The notes beneath the pieces are model-generated. The model saw only the letters and a program-made list of their open reading frames with translations. It did not search any database and was not told the origin of the DNA. Positions 46,695 through 55,679 of a stretch of DNA of 64,000 nucleotides are shown here, piece after piece. The stretch covers positions 4,216,001 through 4,280,000 of the forward strand of contig NZ_AP022600.1 in the NCBI RefSeq assembly GCF_010725885.1, in the 5' to 3' direction. A program made the position numbers and the translations under genes. Positions within the stretch are counted from its first letter, which is position 1, and the number at the start of each line of letters is the position of its first letter. The stretch comes from Mycolicibacterium tokaiense (GTDB taxonomy: Bacteria; Actinomycetota; Actinomycetes; Mycobacteriales; Mycobacteriaceae).

Positions 46695-48988
46695 CCAGCC
46701 GGAGGAGATGCGGCTATCAGCGTCGGGGGCTCGTGTGCCCGGACCGGCGGCAGGGTGCCGCTGAACTTCTCCACCTGGACCAGCACGTGGGCCCCGGTGC
46801 TCCCGCGCGCCAGCGTCGAGGTGCCGATATCGGTGGTCAGCACATTGGGGTTGCCGTGCACGCACATGCTGTCGGGGTCCGCCGGATCCAGCGGGTCGTA
46901 CCAGGCGCCGGTCGGCAGCTGCACCACCTCGGGACGCACCGCCGCATCCACCACCACCCCGGCCAGGCAGCTGCCGCGGTCGTTGAACACCCGCACCACA
47001 TCGCCGTGGCTCAGCCCGCGTGCGGCGGCGTCGCGCGGGTTCATCCGGATGGGTTCGCGGCCTTGAATTTTCGAGCCCTGGCTGGTGGCCCCGGTGTCGA
47101 GTTGGCTGTGCAGCCGGGTCGCGGGTTGGTTGGCGATCAGGTGTAGCGGGTAGCGCTGGGCGCGCGGGCCGCCCAGCCACTCCTGGGGGGCAAACCACGT
47201 GGGGTGCCCGGCACAGTCGTCGTAACCGAAGTCGGCGATGGTGTCGGAGAAGATCTCGATGCGCCCGCTCGGGGTGCCCAGGCGGTACGTGTCGGGATCG
47301 GCGCGGAAATCCGCCAACAGGGTCAGGCCCTCCTCGACCGGGAGCCGCAGCGATCCGGCCGACCAGAAGTCCTCGAAGGTGGGCACGGTGAAATCGAGAG
47401 TGCGCGCCCACCCGTCGTACAGATGTGCCAGCCACTGCCGCTCGGTGCGGCCCTCGGTGAACTGCTCGCCGAAGCCCAGGCTCTCGGCCAGCGCGGCGAA
47501 CGTCTCATAGTCGTTGCGGGAGTTCGCAAACGGTGTCGCCAGGGCAGGCATGGCCATGAACACGGGGTCGTTGCGGGAACCGGAGAAGTCGTTGCGCTCG
47601 TAGGCGGTGGTGGACGGCACCACGATGTCGGCGTGCTTGGCCATCGCGGTCCAGTACGGGTCGTGCACCACCACGGTGTCCACCCGGGCCAGAGCGCGCC
47701 GCAGCCGGGGCAGGTTCTGATGGTGGTGGAACGGGTTGCCGCCGGCCCAGTACACGCAGCGAATGTCGGGGTAGGTCAGCGTCAACCCGTTGAACTCGAA
47801 CCGCTCGCCGGGATGCAGCAGCATGTCGCTGACGGCGGCGACCGGAATGAACGTCTGCACCGGGTTGACGCCCTGGGGCAGCACCGGCAGGCGGCAGCGG
47901 ATGGGCGGTAGGCCCGGTTCGTTCATGGAGCCGTAGCCGTGGCCGAAACCGGCTCCGGTGAGCCCGATCTGGCCGAGCATCGCGGCCAGCGTGAGCCCCA
48001 TCCAGGGTGCCTGCTCGCCGTGCTCGGTGCGCTGCAGTGACCAGCTGACCGTCACGATGGTGCGCCCGGCGGCCATCTGCCGGGCCAGCGTGCGCAGCGT
48101 GTCCGCGGGCAGACCGCAGATCGGGGCCGCCCACTCCGGTGACTTGGGCACCCCGTCGTCGAGGCCCAGCAGGTAGCGCTCGAATCGGGGGTACCCGACG
48201 CAGTAGGTTGCCAGGAAATCCCGGTCGGCCAGGTTCTCCTGCGCCAGGACATGGCCCAGCGCGAGCATGATGGCCACGTCGGTGCCCGGTACCGAGGGCA
48301 GCCAGGTGCAATCGCCGTCGACGTCGTCACGCAGCGGGGAGAACGAGACGATGCGCCCGCCGCGCGCCCGCAGCCGGTTCAGGGCGTCCCGCGCCGGATG
48401 TGCAGTGGTACCACCGTGATTGACGGCGGTGTTCTTCATCGCGATGCCGCCGAAGCACACCATCAGGTCGGTGTGCTCGGCGATGACGTCCCAACTGGTG
48501 GACCGCTTGAACAGGTCGTCGTGCGTGCCGACCACCCGCGGCATGATCACCCCGGTGGCGCCCAGGCTGTAGGAGTGCCGCGACGACGTGTAGCCGCCGA
48601 GCAGTTTGAGGAACCGGTGCACCTGGCTCTGGGCGTGGTGGAACCGCCCGGCGCTGGCCCAGCCGTAGGAGCCGCCGTAGATGGCCTCGTTGCCGTGGGT
48701 GTCGACGACCCGGCGCAGTTCGTCGGCCAGCAGGTCGGTCAGTTCGGCCCAGGAGACCGCGACGAAGTCGTCGGCCCCCCGCCGGTCGGTGGGCCCGGGG
48801 CCGTCGTCGAGCCAGCCCCGGCGCACCGCGGGACCGGCGATCCGGGCACGGTGACGCAGTGACCCCGGCAGATTGCCGAGTAGCGGGGAGGGGTCCACGT
48901 CGCCCGCCGGGGCCTGTACGGCGGTGATGTCACCATCGGCGACCTGTGCGTGGAAAGCGCCCCAGTGGGTGAGGCCGGAGCCGGACAT
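46691..48988 (-). CDS. bisC: Molybdopterin-dependent oxidoreductase, biotin sulfoxide reductase/TorA type
   Basis: 765 residues. A DMSO-reductase-family catalytic subunit without N-terminal iron-sulfur Cys cluster. LGGYTSSRHSYSLGA holds the Ser that ligates Mo in BisC/TorA/DorA enzymes; WGGNPFHHHQNLPRL-like, YWTAMAKHADIVVPSTTAYERND and the C-terminal GDVVRVFNDRGSCLAGVVV cofactor-binding segments (in part) follow. No Tat signal, so cytoplasmic, which favours BisC (biotin or methionine sulfoxide reduction) over TorA. ATG 48988. Divergent from fadE20. Confidence 0.88.
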   Translation of the reverse strand: MSGSGLTHWGAFHAQVADGDITAVQAPAGDVDPSPLLGNLPGSLRHRARIAGPAVRRGWLDDGPGPTDRRGADDFVAVSWAELTDLLADELRRVVDTHGNEAIYGGSYGWASAGRFHHAQSQVHRFLKLLGGYTSSRHSYSLGATGVIMPRVVGTHDDLFKRSTSWDVIAEHTDLMVCFGGIAMKNTAVNHGGTTAHPARDALNRLRARGGRIVSFSPLRDDVDGDCTWLPSVPGTDVAIMLALGHVLAQENLADRDFLATYCVGYPRFERYLLGLDDGVPKSPEWAAPICGLPADTLRTLARQMAAGRTIVTVSWSLQRTEHGEQAPWMGLTLAAMLGQIGLTGAGFGHGYGSMNEPGLPPIRCRLPVLPQGVNPVQTFIPVAAVSDMLLHPGERFEFNGLTLTYPDIRCVYWAGGNPFHHHQNLPRLRRALARVDTVVVHDPYWTAMAKHADIVVPSTTAYERNDFSGSRNDPVFMAMPALATPFANSRNDYETFAALAESLGFGEQFTEGRTERQWLAHLYDGWARTLDFTVPTFEDFWSAGSLRLPVEEGLTLLADFRADPDTYRLGTPSGRIEIFSDTIADFGYDDCAGHPTWFAPQEWLGGPRAQRYPLHLIANQPATRLHSQLDTGATSQGSKIQGREPIRMNPRDAAARGLSHGDVVRVFNDRGSCLAGVVVDAAVRPEVVQLPTGAWYDPLDPADPDSMCVHGNPNVLTTDIGTSTLARGSTGAHVLVQVEKFSGTLPPVRAHEPPTLIAASPPAG

Positions 48989-49027
48989 GCGGGGAGTTTA
49001 CGAGGTGGGAGCCGACCGCATTTGCCG

Positions 49028-49045
49028 ACCAACCACCCGGTTGGT
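49028..49045. promoter_or_regulatory. Operator in the bisC-fadE20 divergent region
   Basis: ACCAACC-ACCC-GGTTGGT is a perfect 7-bp inverted repeat directly upstream of TATATC, a plausible -10 for fadE20. TetR-type repressors of lipid genes bind such sites; the regulator is not in the window. Confidence 0.6.
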
Positions 49046-49093
49046 ATATCGTCAGTGGCAAGACGTATTGTCGAAATCCCCGGAGGTCTCATC

Positions 49094-50257
49094 ATGGGTA
49101 GTGCCGTCAAGTACCAGCGCACGCTGTTCGAGCCGGAGCACGAACTGTTCCGCGAGTCCTACCGTTCCTTCCTGGAGCGCCACGTCGCCCCGCACCACGA
49201 GAAGTGGGAGAAGGACAAGATCGTCGACCGCAACGTGTGGCTGGAGGCCGGCAAGCAAGGCTTCCTGGGCATGGCCGTGCCCGAGGAGTACGGCGGCGGC
49301 GGCAACGACGACTTCCGCTACAACTGCATCCTGACCGAGGAGACCACGGCGGGGCGCTACAGCGGGATCGGTTTCGGGCTGCACAACGACGTGGTGGCGC
49401 CCTACCTGCTGCGCCTGGCCACCGAGGAGCAGCGTCAGCGCTGGCTGCCGGGTTTCTGCAGCGGCGAGCTGATCACCGCGATCGCCATGACCGAACCCGG
49501 CACGGGCAGCGACCTGCAGGGCATCAAGACCCGCGCGGTCAAGCAGGACGACGGCAGCTGGGTGCTCAACGGCTCGAAGACGTTCATCACCAACGGTATT
49601 CACTCCGACCTGGTGATCGTCGTCGCGCAGACCGACCCCGACAAGGGTGCGCAGGGCTTCTCGCTGCTGGTTGTCGAGCGGGGGATGGAAGGCTTCGAGC
49701 GCGGGCGTCACCTCGACAAGATCGGCCTGGATGCCCAGGACACCGCGGAACTGTCGTTCACCGATGTGAAAGTGCCCGCGGAGAATCTCCTCGGCGACGA
49801 GGGCATGGGTTTCATCTATTTGATGCAGAACCTGCCGCAGGAGCGGCTCAACATCGCCGTCATGGCAGCCGCAGCGATGGAGGCGGTGCTCGACGAGACC
49901 ATTCAATACACCAAGGAGCGCAAGGCTTTCGGCAAACCGATCGGCAGCTTCCAGAACAGCCGGTTCACCCTGGCCGAGCTGGCCACCGAGGCCACCGCGG
50001 TGCGGATCATGGTCGACGAGTTCATCCGGCTCCACCTCGATGAGAAGTTGACCGCCGAACAGGCCGCCATGGCCAAGTGGTGGACCACCGAAGCGCAGGT
50101 GCGTCTGGTCGACCGGTGCCTGCAATTGCACGGCGGTTACGGCTACATGCGTGAATACACCGTCGCGCGCGCATTTCTCGATGCACGCGTGCAGACCATC
50201 TACGGCGGGACCACCGAGATCATGAAAGAGATCGTGGGTCGCAGTCTCGGGGTCTGA
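49094..50257 (+). CDS. fadE20: Acyl-CoA dehydrogenase FadE20
   Basis: 387 residues, full acyl-CoA dehydrogenase fold. AIAMTEPGTGSDLQGIKT and NGSKTFITNG are flavin-binding beta-domain segments; ERKAFGKPIGSFQN and the C-terminal QLHGGYGYMREYTVARAFLDARVQTIYGGTTEIMKEI (in part) contain the Arg/Gly contacts to FAD and the catalytic acid region. Long-chain oxidation by family. Start at MGSAVKYQRT, with CGGAGG upstream; the longer in-frame extension crosses the operator. Confidence 0.94.
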   Translation: MGSAVKYQRTLFEPEHELFRESYRSFLERHVAPHHEKWEKDKIVDRNVWLEAGKQGFLGMAVPEEYGGGGNDDFRYNCILTEETTAGRYSGIGFGLHNDVVAPYLLRLATEEQRQRWLPGFCSGELITAIAMTEPGTGSDLQGIKTRAVKQDDGSWVLNGSKTFITNGIHSDLVIVVAQTDPDKGAQGFSLLVVERGMEGFERGRHLDKIGLDAQDTAELSFTDVKVPAENLLGDEGMGFIYLMQNLPQERLNIAVMAAAAMEAVLDETIQYTKERKAFGKPIGSFQNSRFTLAELATEATAVRIMVDEFIRLHLDEKLTAEQAAMAKWWTTEAQVRLVDRCLQLHGGYGYMREYTVARAFLDARVQTIYGGTTEIMKEIVGRSLGV

Positions 50258-50434
50258 GCCCCCCAATAGCACAACATCATGCGCGCAAAACGCATCCGGC
50301 CTGCACGTGAATTCGGTATGAGGTGGGTATTGTCGTCGAAATGACGGCGATATGGCCATATTGTGCTCGGCTATTGTCCGTGAGTTGACGGAATTGGCTT
50401 TTCGGGCACCGGCCGGTAAACGCGGGGAGTGGGC
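50258..50434. promoter_or_regulatory. Upstream region of the LGFP-repeat gene
   Basis: Holds a perfect 12-bp palindrome ATATGGCCATAT at 50350-50361 in AT-richer sequence. CAATAGC near 50264 and GCTATTG near 50371 are also inverted. No gene seen. Confidence 0.35.
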
Positions 50435-52828
50435 ATGAGAACGCAGCGGAACCCATTGCGATGGGCCTTCGGAGTTCTGGCGGTGATGTGTACCGCAGTT
50501 GCCTTCGTGGTGCCGTCGGCTCCGGTCGCGCACGCCGACCCTCAAGGAGATGCTGTCGCCGCCATCGATGCGGCCTGGGTGGCCGCCGGCGGCGACACCT
50601 CACCGCTGGGTCCCAAGGTGGGCGGGGTGTACCCGGCGGGTGCGGGCTTCGGACAGGACTTCGCCAGCGGCGCGATCTTCTTCTCGCCGGGCACCGGGGC
50701 CCGGTCCATGTTCGGCGCCATCCTGGACAAGTACCGCGCCGTCGGGGGGCCCGCCGACAGCGGCCTGGGCTTCCCCAACATCGACGAGGGTCCCGGCCGC
50801 GCGCCGGAGAGCCGCAACGTCACGTTCGACTCGCCCGAGGGTGCGGTGATCTTCTGGACCCCCGCGACGGGGGCATGGGTGGTGCGCGGGATCATCAACG
50901 CGGCCTGGGACCGCCTGGGCGGCTCGTCCGGGCCCCTCGGTGTCCCGACCGGCGATGAAACGTACAGCGGCGAAACGATTTCCCAGACCTTCGCCGGCGG
51001 ACAGATCAGTTACGACACCGCCGCCAAGACGTTCACCACCACACCGCCCGAACTCGCCGGACAGCTCGCGGATCTGCCGCTGCCCGACGACGCCACCAGC
51101 GCGATCAACGTGGCCTGGCGGGTGGCCGGTGGCCCCACCGGGCAGTTGGGCGCCAAGACCGGCGACCAGTACGCAGTGGGCGACGGCGGGGCCGGCCAGG
51201 ACTTCAACGGCGGCAAGATCTTCTACTCGCCCGACACCGGCGCGCACATCGTCAGCGGCACCATCCTGGAGAAGTACGAAGAGGCGGGCGGGCCCACCGG
51301 GGAGCTCGGTTTTCCCGTCACCAACGAAGCCGACGGTGACATCCCGGGCAGCCGCGTCAGCACGTTCGGCGCCGAGGGCGAACCGGCCATCGTATGGACA
51401 CCTGAACACGGTGCGGTGATCGTCCGGGGCCCGATGAAAGCAGCGTGGGACGAACTCGGTGGCAGCGGCGGTGATCTGGGTGTACCGATCGCCGATCAGA
51501 CCGGCGACGACACCATCACGCAGAACTTCAGCGGTGGCCAGGTCACCTACAACAGCTCGAACAACACGTTCAGCACCCAGCCCCCGGAGCTGGCCGAGCG
51601 GCTCTCGGGTCTCGAGTTGGCGCAGCAGCCCGCGCCCAGCGCCACCTCGGCGCAGCCGTCGGCGCAGGACGAATCCGACGCCGAGTCCGGCGGGCAGAAC
51701 TGGTACCCGTGGGCGATTCTCGGGGTGGCGGTGGTGTTGGTGCTGGCGCTGGCCGGCTTCCTGGTGGCGCGACGCCGCGGCGCCGGTGGCCCCGCGGTTG
51801 ATCAGACGGGTGGCTACGGTCCGATGCCCGGTGATGACCGGAGCGAGTTCGAGCCGACTGAGTTCGAGCGGAGCGAGTTCGAGCGGGGTGGCCTCGCCGA
51901 TTCGGGGGACACGCGCGACGACGCGGACCGGGGCCTGTGGGCCACGGCACCATCGGCGCAGACCAGCGGTCCGTCGACTCCCGCGGACCACGATTCCGAC
52001 GACACCGCGTATCTCGCCGCGCAGCCGCCCTGGGCCAAACGCGAGCCCGGTGCGACGCCCTGGTCCGGCGCTGACGTCCCGTCGGAATCCGGCGCTGAAC
52101 CGGTGAGCGGGCCGGCGCTGTTCACCCATCACGGCGCCCACGAAGGTGACGACCTCGACGCCGAGGTGGACGAGCAGGATCCCGACGATGTGGATACCGC
52201 GCCCACCCGGGTGCAGTCCGATCCCGACGCACCCTCCGGCCGGCACGCCGCCGTGCCCGCCGAGGACTCCCGGCCGCCGTGGTTGACCGACGCGGATTAC
52301 GAACCGCCGGCGTCGAACTCGTTGTTCGCACCGGTGTACGGCGCCCCGCCACCGCCTGCCGACGGGCCCCTGGCCGAGCACGATCCGCGGGCCTATGGCG
52401 GAGACCATGAGCAGAGCGAGCACCAGCAGTACGACCATGGGCAGACCGATTACCCGGATTACCCGGAGTCCGACTACACCGAGCCCGTCGAGGAGACCCC
52501 GCAGCCGGAGCACTACGGCCATCCGGGGTACGACCATTCGGAATCGGACCACGGCGCCGAATCCGCCTACGACCCTCAGGATTACGCGCAGCCCGAGGAA
52601 CTGGGCGCAGGTGCGGCCTCCCCCACGGGCTTCTCGTCGGCACCCCCGGCCATCCATCTTCCGCTGGAGGATCCCGACGAGGCGCCCGAGGGCTATCCCG
52701 TCAAAGGCAGCATGCGCACCGGTACTTATCACCCACCAGGCTCGGACTCCTACGAGGTGACGGTGGCCGAGATATGGTTCGCCAGCGAGGAATTGGCCGA
52801 GGCCAACGGGTTCACCAAAGCGGAGTGA
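50435..52828 (+). CDS. LGFP-repeat cell-wall protein with transmembrane helix and acidic cytoplasmic tail
   Basis: 797 residues. Signal peptide (1-34, cleavage after AHA) and about five to six LGFP-type repeats of 50-55 residues to about 385 (recurring LGxP, QDFxxGxIFxSPxTGA and WTPxxGAxVVRG patterns), which bind or organise the arabinogalactan/cell wall in Corynebacteriales. A membrane helix (about 423-447, WYPWAILGVAVVLVLALAG) is followed by a 345-residue hydrophilic tail rich in Asp, Glu, Tyr, Pro and His. The last 40 residues form a small conserved block. ATG 50435 has GGGGAG 5 nt upstream. Corresponds to Rv2721c by position. Confidence 0.85.
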   Translation: MRTQRNPLRWAFGVLAVMCTAVAFVVPSAPVAHADPQGDAVAAIDAAWVAAGGDTSPLGPKVGGVYPAGAGFGQDFASGAIFFSPGTGARSMFGAILDKYRAVGGPADSGLGFPNIDEGPGRAPESRNVTFDSPEGAVIFWTPATGAWVVRGIINAAWDRLGGSSGPLGVPTGDETYSGETISQTFAGGQISYDTAAKTFTTTPPELAGQLADLPLPDDATSAINVAWRVAGGPTGQLGAKTGDQYAVGDGGAGQDFNGGKIFYSPDTGAHIVSGTILEKYEEAGGPTGELGFPVTNEADGDIPGSRVSTFGAEGEPAIVWTPEHGAVIVRGPMKAAWDELGGSGGDLGVPIADQTGDDTITQNFSGGQVTYNSSNNTFSTQPPELAERLSGLELAQQPAPSATSAQPSAQDESDAESGGQNWYPWAILGVAVVLVLALAGFLVARRRGAGGPAVDQTGGYGPMPGDDRSEFEPTEFERSEFERGGLADSGDTRDDADRGLWATAPSAQTSGPSTPADHDSDDTAYLAAQPPWAKREPGATPWSGADVPSESGAEPVSGPALFTHHGAHEGDDLDAEVDEQDPDDVDTAPTRVQSDPDAPSGRHAAVPAEDSRPPWLTDADYEPPASNSLFAPVYGAPPPPADGPLAEHDPRAYGGDHEQSEHQQYDHGQTDYPDYPESDYTEPVEETPQPEHYGHPGYDHSESDHGAESAYDPQDYAQPEELGAGAASPTGFSSAPPAIHLPLEDPDEAPEGYPVKGSMRTGTYHPPGSDSYEVTVAEIWFASEELAEANGFTKAE
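51840..51890 (+). repeat. Short tandem FE-R/S-E-F-E repeats in the tail
   Basis: EFEPTEFERSEFERGG arises from near-repeats of GAGTTCGAGC; low-complexity start of the acidic tail. Confidence 0.5.
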
Positions 52829-52832
52829 TCGG

Positions 52833-52874
52833 CCGCAAGATCTGACCCGGCCGAGGCCGGGTCAGATCTTGCGG
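52833..52874. terminator. Bidirectional terminator between LGFP gene and lexA
   Basis: Two perfect 20-nt arms (52833-52852, 52855-52874) with a 2-nt centre. The arms begin with CCGCAAGATCTGACCC and its complement. The right arm contains the last codons of lexA. It serves both convergent genes. Confidence 0.85.
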
Positions 52875-53563
52875 ATGACCGTGACGACTTTGCCCAGGAT
52901 CGCGGCATCGTTGCCCGGAATCGGGTCGAACGCGGGGTTGTGGGGCATCAGCCACACCTGACCGCTGGTGCGTTTGAAGGTCTTCACCGTGGCTTCACCG
53001 TCGATCATCGCTGCGACGATATCGCCGTTGTCGGCCACGTTCTGTTGTCGGACCACCACCCAGTCACCGTCGCAGATGGCAGCGTCCACCATCGACTCGC
53101 CGACGACCTTGAGCAAAAACAGCGAGCCCTCACCCACGAGTTCGCGGGGGAGCGGGAAGACGTCCTCCACGGCCTGTTCGGCCAGGATGGGACCACCTGC
53201 GGCGATGCGGCCGAGCACCGGGACGAACGTGGGCTCCGGCAGCGCATCCGAACCCGCCACATCGGTGACGACCGCCGCCGCCGCATCGTCGGCTCCCCGG
53301 ACGTCGACGGCGCGGGGCCGGTTGGGGTCGCGCCGCAGGTAGCCCTTGCGCTCCAGGGTGCGCAGCTGATGCGCCACCGAGGAGGTGGACGTCAGACCGA
53401 CCGCATCGCCGATCTCGCGGATGCTGGGGGGATAACCCCTGGTGGTCACCGAGGTGCGGATGACCTCGAGGATGGTGCGTTGCCGTTCGGTCAACGACGG
53501 GTCTGGAGAAGTGCCGCGCCAGCCGTCCTGCGCGTCTGAGCCTGTGTCCGTGCTGTCACCCAT
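52862..53563 (-). CDS. lexA: SOS repressor LexA
   Basis: 233 residues. Winged helix (about 22-88: [34 protein letters not shown]), self-cleavage site Ala122-Gly123 (RIAAGGP), catalytic Ser157 (GESMVD) and Lys194 (ATVKTFK). Represses SOS genes until RecA filaments trigger cleavage. The ATG at 53563 has a TACATT -10 seven nt upstream; the 25-codon longer ORF would run into the LexA box. Confidence 0.98.
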   Translation of the reverse strand: MGDSTDTGSDAQDGWRGTSPDPSLTERQRTILEVIRTSVTTRGYPPSIREIGDAVGLTSTSSVAHQLRTLERKGYLRRDPNRPRAVDVRGADDAAAAVVTDVAGSDALPEPTFVPVLGRIAAGGPILAEQAVEDVFPLPRELVGEGSLFLLKVVGESMVDAAICDGDWVVVRQQNVADNGDIVAAMIDGEATVKTFKRTSGQVWLMPHNPAFDPIPGNDAAILGKVVTVIRKI

Positions 53564-53570
53564 GGCACCG

Positions 53571-53576
53571 AATGTA
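53571..53576 (-). promoter_or_regulatory. Predicted leaderless -10 element of lexA
   Basis: TACATT on the minus strand, 7 nt before the ATG. The -35 window (about 53594-53599) is covered by the LexA box. Confidence 0.5.
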
Positions 53577-53595
53577 ATCGCCAGAGCCACCAGAA

Positions 53596-53611
53596 TCAAA
53601 CATGTGTTCGA
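53596..53611. promoter_or_regulatory. LexA box of lexA
   Basis: TCAAACATGTGTTCGA, one mismatch from the mycobacterial consensus TCGAAC-N4-GTTCGA; autoregulation. Confidence 0.8.
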
Positions 53612-53675
53612 GGCGTGTCGCCGATCGCTGCCGTGCATCCCGGCGTGACTGCTGAGGCGGATGAGGCGAACTTTT

Positions 53676-53698
53676 TTGTCGGTGGGCCGGTTTATCGT
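53676..53698 (+). promoter_or_regulatory. RecA/LexA-independent (PafBC-type) damage promoter of chiZ
   Basis: TTGTCGGTG, 8 nt, TATCGT: exact RecA-NDp layout as at recA. Predicted start near 53705. Confidence 0.85.
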
Positions 53699-53709
53699 TC
53701 GGCAACAGA

Positions 53710-53778
53710 TCGATCACATGTTCGGATTCAGGCTTTTCCTTCGAACGTGTGATCGAGTAAATTCGAACACAGGAGCGA
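53710..53778. promoter_or_regulatory. Cluster of LexA-box-like sites in the chiZ leader
   Basis: TCGATCACATGTTCGG (53710-53725) and TCGAACGTGTGATCGA (53741-53756) each resemble the SOS box with one good half; TCGAACAC (53763-53770) is a further half-site. All are downstream of the PafBC-type promoter start, so LexA could also act as a roadblock. Confidence 0.6.
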
Positions 53779-53858
53779 ACATGGACCAGCTCGACCGCCC
53801 TCGTCACACCCGTCCCGGCCGCTCACGTCATCACGTCCCACATTCGAAAGGATCCGCC

Positions 53859-54338
53859 ATGACCATCACCTCGACCCTGCCCCCGCGTCTGCCCCAGCCC
53901 GCTCCCGTCGGTGATCCCACCACGCTGCGGTACCGCCCCGCCGGTGAGCAGGCCCGTCGGCGCCCTGCCGAGATCCGCCCGTCCGGTGCTGCGCTGCGGC
54001 AGCGCGGCACCGGGGTGCGCGTCTCGCGGGCGCCACACCGCCGCGCCCGCGCCATCACGCCGGTCACCACGGTCGGTCTGGCTCTGCTGGCCGCCATGAT
54101 CACGGTGTGGCTAGGTGCGGTGGCGGAGTTCGGCCAGGCCATCCAGGGTGGCTCGGCACCGGCGCCGGCCAAGTTGGCCGTCGTGCAGGTGCAGTCCGGG
54201 GAGACATTGCAGACTGTGGCCGCCCGCATCGCGCCGGAGGCCCCCATCGGTGAGACGGTGCAGCAGATCCGTGAGCTCAACCGCCTCGAGGGCGCAGCGG
54301 TGAACGCCGGGCAGACGCTGATCGCCCCCGTCGGCTGA
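53859..54338 (+). CDS. chiZ: LysM-domain cell-division regulator, ChiZ type
   Basis: 159 residues. A basic, disordered N terminus rich in Arg/Pro (1-65), one membrane helix (about 70-90, [20 protein letters not shown]) and an extracytoplasmic LysM-like domain (about 108-158) ending [10 protein letters not shown]. tuberculosis Rv2719c (ChiZ), same position, halts division after DNA damage. AAAGGAT precedes the ATG at 53859. An in-frame ATG at 53781 with AGGAG 5 nt upstream would add 26 residues (MDQLDRPRHTRPGRSRHH...); both are usable. Confidence 0.85.
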   Translation: MTITSTLPPRLPQPAPVGDPTTLRYRPAGEQARRRPAEIRPSGAALRQRGTGVRVSRAPHRRARAITPVTTVGLALLAAMITVWLGAVAEFGQAIQGGSAPAPAKLAVVQVQSGETLQTVAARIAPEAPIGETVQQIRELNRLEGAAVNAGQTLIAPVG

Positions 54339-54450
54339 GACCATGGGTCTGATGGCTGCGGCCACTGCCATGGCGGTGGCTGGCGCGTGCGCGGCGCAGG
54401 TACTCTCTGAGGCGGGGGTAACACGTGTCGAATACGGCGAAGGAGCGGTA

Positions 54451-54915
54451 ATGCACTGTCCTTTCTGCCGGCATCCGGATTCGCGTGTGGTGGATTCCCG
54501 CGAAACCGATGAGGGTCAAGCCATTCGGAGGCGCCGCTCGTGCCCGGAGTGCGGACGCCGGTTCACCACCGTCGAGACGGCGGTGCTGGCGGTGGTCAAG
54601 CGCAGCGGTGTCACCGAGCCCTTCTCCCGCGAGAAGGTGATGCGCGGAGTGCGCCGGGCGTGCCAGGGCCGTCAGGTCGACGACGACGCCCTGAATCTGT
54701 TGGCGCAGCAGGTCGAGGACACCATCAGGGCGGCGGGGTCGCCCGAGGTTCCCAGCAACGAGGTCGGTCTGGCCATCCTCGGCCCACTGCGGGACCTCGA
54801 TGAGGTTGCTTACCTACGATTCGCGTCGGTGTACCGCTCGTTCTCGTCGGCGGATGATTTCGAGCAGGAGATCCGCGCTCTGCGCGAGCACCGCCGGGTG
54901 TCCGCGTCCGGCTGA
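54451..54915 (+). CDS. nrdR: Ribonucleotide reductase repressor NrdR
   Basis: 154 residues. Zinc ribbon with Cys3, Cys6, Cys31, Cys34 and an ATP-cone domain (about 46-136, [24 protein letters not shown] region). Binds NrdR boxes of ribonucleotide reductase genes when loaded with ATP/dATP. AAGGAG precedes the ATG. Completes a damage/dNTP cluster with lexA and chiZ. Convergent with the phzF gene 4 nt away. Confidence 0.97.
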   Translation: MHCPFCRHPDSRVVDSRETDEGQAIRRRRSCPECGRRFTTVETAVLAVVKRSGVTEPFSREKVMRGVRRACQGRQVDDDALNLLAQQVEDTIRAAGSPEVPSNEVGLAILGPLRDLDEVAYLRFASVYRSFSSADDFEQEIRALREHRRVSASG

Positions 54916-54919
54916 CCGG

Positions 54920-55624
54920 TCAGGGCAGGTGCACCGTGCGAGGGCCATCGTCGACCACGCGTCCTGCGACCTGCACCCAGCCGGTGGGGGACCAGCGGGT
55001 TCGGATCTGAGATCCCTTGCCCTGCGTGATGTCCAGGTCGCGGCTCAGATGTTCGGTGATCCGCACCGCGGCAGCGCCGGTGGCCTCGTCCTCGGCGATT
55101 CCCAAGTTGTTGGCGAACATTCGCGACCTCAACGCCCCGGCATCTTCGTCGATCCATGTCCACAGATAGTGCTCCACGTCATCGGAGTAGTCCGCGGGGT
55201 CGGCGTCGGCCAACGCCTCGACTGACGCGAGCTGGTGGATGAGGAACTCAGGTGCCCATTCGGCGCGAGCGCTGATTCCGGTCAGCCCGTCGTCAGTGTC
55301 GACACCGTAGGTCACCTGCACCACCCCGGCCGGCACCTGCAGGGTGTGCACCGCGGTGCCCTGCTCGCGCAGCCACCACGCCGCGCCCACGGTCGGGTGG
55401 CCGGCAAAGGGCAGTTCGGTGACCGGCGTGTAGATCCGGACGTGGGCGGAACTGCTGTCCGCCTTCGGCGGATCGACGAATATTGTTTCGCTGTAACCCA
55501 ATTCGTTGGCCAGCTGCTGGCGTTGCCCCGGGGGTACGGCATCGGCGAGCGCTACTCCCAGGGGGTTTCCGTAATTGCCCGCAGCGTCGGTGAACACCCG
55601 CAGCACAGTCACGTCGATACCCAT
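54920..55624 (-). CDS. PhzF-family isomerase-like protein
   Basis: 234 residues. [30 protein letters not shown] with the catalytic Glu46 and [20 protein letters not shown] (in part) are PhzF motifs. PhzF isomerises dihydrohydroxyanthranilate in phenazine synthesis, but single PhzF-like genes outside phenazine clusters have unknown substrates, as here. ATG 55624 has TAGAGT 6 nt upstream. Confidence 0.85.
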   Translation of the reverse strand: MGIDVTVLRVFTDAAGNYGNPLGVALADAVPPGQRQQLANELGYSETIFVDPPKADSSSAHVRIYTPVTELPFAGHPTVGAAWWLREQGTAVHTLQVPAGVVQVTYGVDTDDGLTGISARAEWAPEFLIHQLASVEALADADPADYSDDVEHYLWTWIDEDAGALRSRMFANNLGIAEDEATGAAAVRITEHLSRDLDITQGKGSQIRTRWSPTGWVQVAGRVVDDGPRTVHLP

Positions 55625-55630
55625 GTACCG

Positions 55631-55636
55631 ACTCTA
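55631..55636 (-). promoter_or_regulatory. Predicted leaderless -10 element of the phzF-like gene
   Basis: TAGAGT on the minus strand, 6 nt before the ATG. Confidence 0.45.
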
Positions 55637-55679
55637 CGTGGCGCAGGCGGGGGTGTTTTCAGCGAGTCCGCCGACGGTG

